Origin: Marsupella aquatica
Taxonomy: Eukaryota; Marchantiophyta
Assembly (NCBI GenBank): GCA_973895155.1
Contig: OZ316899.1
Coordinates: forward strand, 6,820,001 to 6,884,000
Direction of reading: 5' to 3'
Length of the DNA stretch: 64,000 nucleotides
In this document: piece after piece, positions 56,332 through 64,000 of the stretch
Layout of the letters: every line of letters starts with the position of its first letter
Numbering within the stretch: the first letter of the stretch is position 1
The notes under the pieces: model-generated
The model's input: only the letters and a program-made list of their open reading frames with translations
The model's database searches: none
Told to the model about the DNA's origin: nothing
Translations under genes and position numbers: made by a program

Positions 56332-59300
56332 CTATGTCCTCAAAGAAACTATGGACCTAGAGAGCCTTGAAAGATTTTCCAAACCTATTCTCCTTTCCCT
56401 ATCCACCGCAAAGATATATCTTCCAAGTTGCTGAGGGGGCAGACCAAACAATGCATACAAATCTTTCACCAAGATTTGAGATGCCATCCTAACCCCCTCA
56501 TAAAACTTGCAAGCAATGAATACATGATATTCATTCTCTATACTAGAGCTATCACATAGTTGACAAACCCTCTTTTTCCTGTCAATATCCTTCCATCTCC
56601 CTTGTTCTACTTCAAGGTGGTGTGAGCTTAGTCTATACTGAGCAATAAGTTGTCTAAGTTGTACTGAGATAGTGCTAGATAAGTATCTTGTTCTCGATAT
56701 TTCTTCATGGGGTTCACATCTCTCATGTAATATTGCTGCCGTGGGCTAGGTTCATGCCAAAGTTTGTGCAAAGCCTTTTGCTCAAGTTTTGCTCTTAGCT
56801 TGGTTGGGTGTGTTGGCCATTCATGTTCAGGAAAATCCCAAGCATGGGCCCACCTGCACACATCTGCATACCACCCTTTAGCTGAAGATGAGCGCAAGGC
56901 ATGAAAAGGAAATCTGTTTTCCTCCAACTCTCTTACACGCATGATGTATTTGAGTGTGTGGAAGAGTGCCTCCACCTCCAAAGGAAACAAGCCTGCCTCT
57001 GCAAGTGTAAGTGCATATGGGGTTTGTGACTTGATCCCAAGCTCCATCTCAAGAAATAGCTTTTGCAGCCCCTCAATCTGTTGCCACCCAGATTTAGACA
57101 CACCTGCTCCCCAAATTGGTGCTCCATAAAGAATGACTGGTTTCACCAAAGCTCCAAAGAGATGTTTCCTTAACCTCCAAGTGTGTAGACCAGCTCTTTT
57201 GCATTTGTTCATGAATGCATAAAAAGCTCTGTACCCATTGGCAGCCCTAGATTTTACACATGAGGCCCAACTCAAGTTTTGAGAGAACTCCACCCCAAGG
57301 TATTTGTAGGTCCTCACAAATTCCACCAGATTCCCTTGGAAGTAGAGCTCTGGATTTTGTCGTGTGCCAATGCCCAAACACTTGGTCTTCTTGAGGTTGA
57401 CTACCATCCCTGTTGCTTGACAAAACTCCTCCAAGGCATTGAGATGTCTTTGCAAAGCTTCTTGAGCATGAGCAAGTAGGACCACATCATCTGCAAATAT
57501 AAGAAGTTGGAGGACAAACCTACCCAATTGAGTGCCAACTCCACCATGCTCCTCCAAAATGTTGTGTAGCTGATCAATGAAGATGCCAAAGAGAGTTGGT
57601 GAGAGAGGACAACCTTGGATCACCCCAAGAGTGCTCCAGATTTCTTCAGAGGTTTCCTTTGAAAGTTTGATGCGCACTTCTTGGTACAATTTAGAAACAG
57701 CCAACCTGAGCTCTTCAGGCACTTCCAACTCCACCATCCTATCCCAAAGCTTGGATCGGGAAACTTTGTCAAAGGCCTTGGAGAAGTCCACAAACAAGCA
57801 AAATAATGGTTTATGTGGAGATTTGGCCTTTTCACACAACACCCTCAAGCAGAGAATGTGATCCATAGTGCTGAATTCTCTCCTAAAACTTGCTTGTGAA
57901 GGTGCCCTTTTCATCTCACTCTCCAACCAAGAGCTTAATCTGGCTTCAAGTAGTCCTCCCAAAACTTTAGCAAAAGTATTGCCTACCATGATGGTTCTGT
58001 AGTTGTGCACATCGTCCTTGTTGCCTGCCTTGAAGATAGGCACCACTCTTCTGGTCATCCAAGCTTTAGGTAAACCTAAAGCCATTGCTTGATTCAGCTC
58101 ATGCACCAAGTTTGTTAGTAAAGAGGGTCCTCCCCACAAAAGAAGCTCCAAGTTCAGGCCCAACAGATCTTTAGCTTTCCCATGTTGCATGTGGGAAAGA
58201 TGCACCTTCACCTCCCTCTCTGTAAACTGAATGGTGTCCCCAAGGGGCAAAGGCATGCCACTAGCATCTGGAAAGAAATACAAGGATGTGACATAGGTTA
58301 CCAGGTCCTGGTGATCCAAGGGGGGAGTAGTCTTGCCTGATTGCATTCTCTCCCAAAAACGTTTTGGATGTTTGATGAACTCCTCACATAGTGATTGTTG
58401 ATGACTCTTCAAGAAGCACCTCTTCTTGTGTTTGATGAAGTTCTTGTACATAGTGAATGCCAAAAGTCTCTTTTCCCCTGAATGTGATCTTGCTTGCATC
58501 CTTGCTCTAGCACAATCCTCGTCAAACCAAGCCTTCATGTTTTGCTTTCTAGGGGGTTTGGTGGAGAAAGTAGAGGCTGCTGCTTGTGCTATGACTTCTG
58601 AGAGCTCAATCTGATCATCCAGGGTATGGAGAAGATGTTCAAAGTTGGCTTTGAAGATGACTTCTCTATCAGGGTCTAGAAACAGAGGTTTGGGTACTGG
58701 CTTTCTATGCACTTTGTTTGGGATTGTGGTCAGGTCAAGATGGAACAACAAAGGCAAGTGTGAAGACTCTGGTTGTTGATCAAGTATTTGAAAGTCAACC
58801 ACTCTAGTGGCAGAGGTAGGTGAGGCAAGAAGGTAATCAATGGTACTACATCCTTGTTTAGATCTAAAAGTGTAACCAGATGATTGGGGAAATCTCTCAA
58901 GCCCATTCAATATTCTTAGATTACAAGAAGCTCCCAAATGCAAAAAGTGACGTGTCATGTCATTTGTTCTGGTGTCAAGAGCCTCTCTCACCCAAGGTAT
59001 CTCTTCACTACATGATGACCAAGGTAAAGTTCCTAAGTCCTCACTTTCAGTAAATTGTTCATTAGATACCCTGGCATTAAAGTCCCCCACTATCCATGTC
59101 TCCCCTAGTGGTGATATATCATGAATGTACTTTACTTTTTGTGGCAGCTCCTTTGACTTTCATGGTCCCGGAGCTTATAATACATTACCATTACCATTAC
59201 CATTACCACTTGGATTAACCTATGAAATGGATAATGTGCATCAGCAATTCCCATCTTATAGACATTCATATTAAGGGGAGCAAAGTAGGTGACAATCAGA

Positions 59301-59605
59301 AATGATGGAGTACCTCTGGTATGAAGTCTCACCACCATGAACTGCTTGCTGGGATCTTCATGTTCAATAGAGGTGATGTGTTGAAGTTGATTCTTGGTGT
59401 AGACAGCAATGCCTCCAAACCCTCTTCCCCGTGTGGTCTTCTTCTCATTGAAGATGGATTGTATGCAAGTAAAGCCTTTAATGCTAGGTAGAGCATTTCC
59501 CTCATATTCCCAAGTCTCCGTGAAAAGCAAGATGTCAAAATTCTCAAACAAAGGTTCCCCTCCAATTGCTGTTTCTATGGAAAGTCCTGAAACATTCCAT
59601 GCCAT
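56332..59605 (-). pseudogene. LINE ORF2: endonuclease, reverse transcriptase, zinc knuckle
   Basis: From ATG 59605 (MAWNVSGLSIETAIGG), eight codons after the ORF1 stop. Endonuclease motifs: AWNVSGLS, LLFTETWE, GFGGIAVYTKN, VGDFNARVSN and SSHLPLLFHLDL. Reverse transcriptase motifs: FVDFSKAFDKVSRSKLW, IQGCPLSPTLFGIF and LIFADDVVLLAH (about 57780-57480). A C-terminal CQLCDSSSIENEYHVFIAC knuckle lies at 56580-56520. The frame is interrupted by an antisense 82-bp insertion (59126-59207) in the endonuclease and by a one-base frameshift near 56670, before the knuckle. Otherwise long and open, so the element was probably active until fairly recently. Confidence 0.9.
59126..59207 (+). mobile_element. 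5'-truncated LINE tail, antisense, inside ORF2
   Basis: On the plus strand TGTACTTTACTTTTTGTGG through to four ATTACC units. It is the exact 3' end of the same LINE family (complement at 56206-56283). It interrupts the ORF2 sense strand between FHRLIQ and DISPLGETW. No clear target duplication. Confidence 0.9.
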
Positions 59606-59626
59606 GACTCTCAAGGTCCCAATCCA

Positions 59627-60397
59627 TCATTTAGAAACAACTCTCTTCTTATTGGTAACAACAGCTTGTCCATTGCGCAAGTAGGCTACCAATCCTTGGT
59701 CTTTGGCTACCCTCACCTTCTCAAGCTCAATTTTCCTTGCTTGGACTTGTGTGGGAGTCAGATCATCATCCAACCAAATCCTTAGCCCTTTAAGCATGCT
59801 CCTGTTAGCCATCACTCTAGCTTTCTCGGATTCAGCTGCAAACTTCACCAAGATTGGACGTGGAAGGTCCCCCTTCCTTTGCCCAATCCTATATGCTTGC
59901 AAAATGATAGGGTCATGCACTTTCATCTGAGATTGGAAGAATGAAATTGCTACCTTCTTGGTGTCTTCCTTCTCCTCCTCAACAAGGCCTGATATTTTGC
60001 AGTTGCTGACTCTTGCATGCTGGTTCTTGTGTTCTTCCTCTAGTGCTCTCCTCTCCTCCTCCTTGGCTTGGACAAATTCCATATGTGATTGTTTTGCAGC
60101 CTGTGCAAAGGTTTTGAGCTTCTCCTCAATCTCCCCTACAGCCTCATGTATCACTGATTTCTCTGGGCATATACTCTTCTCCATGTCTCCAAAACACGAT
60201 GCAAGCAATGAGAGTTGCTTACCATTCTCCTGAGTTTGAGATCGAAGATCACTAATCAACCTCTTTTGCTTGACATTCTCATTCTTTAGCTCCGTCACCT
60301 CCTTGCTGAGTGTGGTAATCTCAATTGCGGAGTTTTCAGCCACAACTAAGATTTTCTCAAGCAAAGCCTTGAGATGGGCAATCTCCTCCGTTGCCAT
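59627..60397 (-). CDS. LINE ORF1 protein, intact
   Basis: 256 residues from ATG 60397 (MATEEIAHLKALLEKIL), which lies ten bases after the last monomer. Residues about 5-135 are heptad-rich and predict a coiled coil (EITTLSKEVTELKNENVKQKRLISDL). A central ARVSNCKISGLVEEEKEDTKK and ILQAYRIGQRKGDLPRPILVKF resemble the RRM and C-terminal domain of L1 ORF1 proteins. The end is basic (VVTNKKRVVSK). Such proteins trimerise and coat LINE RNA. No stop or frameshift seen. Confidence 0.75.
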   Translation of the reverse strand: MATEEIAHLKALLEKILVVAENSAIEITTLSKEVTELKNENVKQKRLISDLRSQTQENGKQLSLLASCFGDMEKSICPEKSVIHEAVGEIEEKLKTFAQAAKQSHMEFVQAKEEERRALEEEHKNQHARVSNCKISGLVEEEKEDTKKVAISFFQSQMKVHDPIILQAYRIGQRKGDLPRPILVKFAAESEKARVMANRSMLKGLRIWLDDDLTPTQVQARKIELEKVRVAKDQGLVAYLRNGQAVVTNKKRVVSK

Positions 60398-60406
60398 CAC
60401 AAAGCT

Positions 60407-61516
60407 TTGCCAGTGATACACTCTCGCTGTTTGCAACACTCTGCCAAAATCTGAGCTCAAACCGCAGCCGATTGCCCTTCCAACTCGAAGTGAAATTTCG
60501 CCCCAAGCTCAGAATCCCGAAACTGGACACGTAGCAGATCGTGCATGCTAAAGTGCATACCAAACGATGTCGATTGCAGCTCTAACTTTGCCAGTGATAC
60601 ATTCTCGCTGTTTCCAATGCTCTGGCAAAGTCTGAGCTTAAACCGCAGCCAATTTCCCTTCCAACTCGAAGTGAAATTTCGCCCCAAGCTCAGAATTGCG
60701 GAACTGGAGACGTAACAGATCGTGCATGCTAAAGTGCATATCAAACAATGTCGGTTGCAGCTCTAACTTTGCCAGTGATACATTATTGCTGTTTCCAATG
60801 CTCTGGAAAACTCTGAGCTCAAACCGCAGCCGATTGCCTTTCCAACTCGAAGTGAAATTTCGCCCCAAGCTCAGAATCGCGAAACTAGAGACATAGCAGA
60901 TCGCGCATGCTAAAGTGCATACCAAACGATGTCGGTTGCAGCGCTAACTTTGCCAGTGATACATTCTCGCTGTTTCCAATGCTCTGGCAAAGTCTGAGCT
61001 TAAACTGCAACCGATTGCCCTTCCAACTCGAAGTGAAATTTCGCCCCAAGCTCAAAATCCCAAAACTGGACACGTAGTAGATCGTGCATGCTAAAGTGCA
61101 TACCAAACGATGTCGGTTGCAGCTCTAACTTTGCCAGTGATACACTCTCGCTGTTTGCAACACTCTGGCAAAATCTGAGCTCAAACCGCAGCCGATTGCC
61201 CTTCCAACTCGAAGTGAAATTTCGCCCCGAGCTCAGAATCGCAAAACTGGAGACATAGCAGATCGCGCATGCTAAAGTGCATACCAAACGATGTCGGTTG
61301 CAGCTCTAACTTTGCCAATGATACATTCTCGCTGTTTCCAATGCTCTGGAAAAGTCTGAGCTTAAACCGCAGCCGATTGCCCTTCCAACTCGAAGTGAAA
61401 TTTCGCCCCAAGCTCAGAATCGCGAAACTAGAGACGTAGCAGATCGCGCATGCTAAAGTGCATACCAAACGATGTCGGTTGCAGCGCTAACTTTGCCAAT
61501 GATACATTCTCGCTAA
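60407..61516 (-). promoter_or_regulatory. LINE 5' region: six 181-bp tandem monomers plus partial
   Basis: Unit starts (TTTGCCAGTGATAC or close) fall at 60407, 60588, 60769, 60950, 61131, 61312 and 61493, spacing 181. The last is cut after 24 bases at the element's 5' end. Each unit has CTCGAAGTGAAATTTCGCCC and GCATGCTAAAGTGCATA. Units are highly alike. Position and structure match the promoter monomers of rodent L1. The 95-residue frames found in each unit are by-products of the repeat. Confidence 0.9.
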
Positions 61517-61521
61517 ACCTT

Positions 61522-64000
61522 CTTGTCAACGGTCTTGTACTTTGTGTTTGAATGGACAATCTCAGAGACGAGCAAGTACTGATACTCACTCAACTCTATC
61601 TCCATCTTCCCACTTTCCAAGTTGGAAACCACACTCTCGAGTGGCTCGTCACATCCAGTTTCCACCAAAACCCCTTCCAAACTCTCATCATCATCAAGCT
61701 CGTTAGACTCGGCCAAAGTCTGACTTGTTTCTTTCACATATCTCTTATGCCGCCCGATCATCTCACTCCCACCAACATAGGTAACTTTGCTAGTTCGAGT
61801 GCAACCTACAAGCAAACTGGAAAAACACTTGTTATCTTGTGGAGCCAAAACACAAGCACTCCACTGGTCCACAAACTTCAGCGGAGCACAAACCCATTTC
61901 CCTGTTCTCTTTCCTCGTTAGAGTTCCTCTCGACCTCAATCTTTGGCTCTCGCAATTCCTTCCGGTTTTGCACATTTCCAGGGAACACAACAGGGAACTG
62001 CACCACCTGGATCCCATCGCTACTCCAAATCTTCACCATGTAAGGAGTATCATCAAGTACCTTGGTCTCCATTCTCAACGCAGTTATGAATGGCATGCCC
62101 AAAATGACTGGGAATGACAACAGCTCATGAACAAAAATATTACAAGGTTGGGCCACATTCCCAAACTTCACAACAACATCAGGACAGCCACCCCAAAGGA
62201 AATCCCTCATGGAACTCACAAAATTCACAGCCCAAACCAACTCCTTCTCAATCATCCATTGCCCCTTTTCATAAACACTCTTAGACATCAAGTTAATCTT
62301 AGAACCTGAGTCAAACAAGGCCCTCACTTTGCCTTTCATTCCCCTTATTTTGCACTCGCCTTCTGGACAAGCCCTTGCCCAGTGCCCATCTCGGTAAGAG
62401 AAACCTTCCTTCGTCGTTCCAAAGCCTACAAACAACCTTACTAGGACCTCAGCTGCTCGGCTTTCGACTCTGACCACGAGCCTATTGTTGAGCGCAATTC
62501 CGACTTCGTTCTTTCCAACCTCTTCTTCAAATTCCTCATTCAATCCTCAAACTCATCATCAATTTCCGCATCATCAATGGTCGCATAAGTCCAAAATCCA
62601 CCCAAGTCCAACCCTCGGGCCTCCCCCATCAAGGTATGAGGTCCCTCTTTGTATATCCGTTTTCTCTTTGACCTCTCCAAAATGGCTTCCTGGATCTCTC
62701 GCTTCATGCTCCCAAATAGGGCAGCATTGGAAAACCCTTGAGCCTGTTGACTCCAAAACTTTTCGGCCACCATTTTTGGATACATGGCCTGATCCAAATC
62801 CCTTCCGAGCACCCAACCCGAATCCTTCCTAATCGGCTTTTCAGCAGCCAGTTGCTTCTCAATGTCCTTGTCCTCTTTGAACCTAACCTTTCTCTCCCTT
62901 TTGCGAGTTTCCCGTCTTTCTCGTTCCCCTGATTGCAACGGGGTATCATCCTCATCAGTTTTCCTCCGTTTAGAGTTTGGTTCTATGTTGCTCCTACTTC
63001 GACTATAATCATATTGATCAGAACCGGGTCCTCCCATCCCGACTTCTTTCGAACACAATCCGCCAATCTCTGGTAATACTCATCCGACTCGATCACAGGG
63101 CCATCTAACTCGATATTATAAACATTCGCTTTTGCATGTGAAGAGGATGCCTCTCCACTTCTCTTACCAGCCCGCCTCTCGGCCAATGCCTTCATCCCTC
63201 CCTTGTTTGAATTGAAGGGAATCGGCTCCTCATTGTCCGGAAATGATATCTTCTTTTGGCCAATCTCTCCGGTGAACTTTACCAGCCCCTTATCAGCTGC
63301 TTCCTTTAGATCCTAGCATTCCCTCTTGTCATGATCCTTACTGTTGCACCACATGCATGGCCAGCTCTGGGTCTCTTGCCTCCTCTCGAGGATGCTTCTA
63401 CCCTTAGGCTTCTCAGCCAAATGTGAAATCAGGATTTTTAAGTTCTGCATCATCTCCGCAAGATCATCTATTACTGGCAATGCTTCCTCCTTGGCTAGTT
63501 CCCGTTTTGCCTTAGTCAACAACGGTTCAGGCACCTTCAGCTCAAGAGTTGTGGCTTCCCTATCTAACTCTTGCCTCCGGTGCCGATTTCTCACTTTTGA
63601 CACCGCCTTTTCCACTTGGTTCCAATCATTCGACAACGTCACCCTAGTCAGCTTGAGTAGTTCCATTGCATTTTCCAGCTCCTCTCTGAGATCCTCGTCC
63701 GCTGCTCTCAAGAAGAGAGTGGAGCGCTGCATCTCAATGATCCCAACATCCCTCTTTGGTAACTGGGACACCTTACGCTTGAATTCCCTTAGCAACTCTT
63801 GCGGACCCTTCAGCTTCTTATTACGATCATTCACCCAATCAAGAAACGTGGCTTGAGTGACTCTATCAGCATCCTCAGCCTGGAACTCCTCCTTCATCCT
63901 GGAATCAAAATCATCCCAATTCTCAGCCGTGTCAATGATCAACTTTACCGTAGAGGTTAGTTCTGGCTCCACCAGAACCAGGAACTCCCTCATGGCTATA
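61522..64000 (-). pseudogene. Gypsy B2 gag and protease (runs off window end)
   Basis: Gag is open 63993-63313 (FLVLVEPELTSTVKLI, QLPKRDVGIIEMQRSTLFLRAADEDL), knuckle CMWCNSKDHDKREC at about 63345, and a second gag segment at 63195-62540. Protease has ALFDSGSKINLMS near 62310 and GMPFITALRMETKVLDD near 62090; the usual DTG is DSG here. A linker continues to 61522, where the LINE interrupts it. The 5' LTR and primer site lie outside the window. Confidence 0.8.

Larger units (their letters stand above)
56201..61521 (-). mobile_element. L1-like LINE inserted in gypsy B2, ACCTT target duplication
   Basis: Element 56206-61516, flanked by ACCTT at 56201-56205 and 61517-61521. The intact B1 homologue near 48050 has a single CACCTTCTT at this place. 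In element orientation it has a partial and six full 181-bp monomers, ORF1, ORF2, about 125 bp of 3' UTR and a tail of three ATTACC units instead of poly-A. Nearly full length, but ORF2 is broken twice. Confidence 0.9.

Noticed and set aside
60457-61468. Series of 95-residue proteins starting MVCTLAC on the minus strand
   Set aside because: They recur every 181 bp as translations of the LINE monomers and overlap one another.
1-64000. tRNA, rRNA, CRISPR array or bacterial operon
   Set aside because: No cloverleaf, rRNA core or spaced repeat array seen; the regular repeats are LINE monomers, LTRs or minisatellites.

Overview
The window is eukaryotic nuclear DNA from a plant, and almost all of it is transposons nested in one another. 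The plant assignment rests on a CACTA (En/Spm) element with TNP2, DUF4218 and DUF4216 modules, a chromodomain Ty3/gypsy element with a tRNA-iMet primer site, an EDM2-type triple PHD module, and BRCT domains resembling the N-terminus of plant DNA polymerase lambda. The L1 element (coiled-coil ORF1, tandem 5' monomers, hexanucleotide tail) and the second Ty3 family (F-I/M-D-D reverse transcriptase) suggest a non-angiosperm such as a fern, lycophyte or bryophyte, but that is inference. I see no rRNA, tRNA, CRISPR or bacterial gene organisation.

Region 1 (1-27.6 kb): a segmental duplication. Copy 1 runs from the window start to 5205 and copy 2 from 22011 to about 27617. Each carries, on the minus strand, a double-BRCT gene, a triple-PHD gene and an unrecognised Cys-rich reading frame. 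Both genes are dead in both copies, but through different nonsense changes, all C:G to T:A, so the duplicated ancestor was open. An F-box frame lies beside copy 2. Copy 2 keeps the empty site for a CACTA element that is present in copy 1. That element's left end is at 5206. Its right end, with at least 168 bp of flank, has been inverted to 7128-7296, so an inversion has split it. Its body (7296 to about 15.2 kb) carries a decayed tnp2 gene and a better preserved TNPA-like gene whose eight exons splice in phase. A young Copia element (15208-21081; identical 198-bp LTRs, intact 1537-codon frame, 5-bp target duplication) sits in this region.

Region 2 (27.6-34.1 kb): sequence with no recognised gene, followed by a decayed plus-strand LINE with a tandemly repeated 5' region, cut off at about 34.14 kb by a gypsy fragment.

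Region 3 (34.1-64 kb): nested Ty3/gypsy elements on the minus strand. Family A is a chromodomain element with 1.46-kb LTRs. Its integrase is split by a 1.9-kb solo LTR, and restoring the site restores the reading frame. Family B has two copies, B1 (43745-51535) and B2 (about 52313 to beyond the window end). B2 contains a 5.3-kb L1-like LINE (56206-61516) with a 5-bp target duplication, six 181-bp 5' monomers, ORF1 and ORF2. ORF2 is itself interrupted by an antisense 82-bp tail of the same LINE family.

The only element that looks capable of activity is the Copia. Everything else shows nonsense changes, frameshifts or nested insertions. The repeated C-to-T character of the stops points to methylcytosine deamination in silenced DNA.
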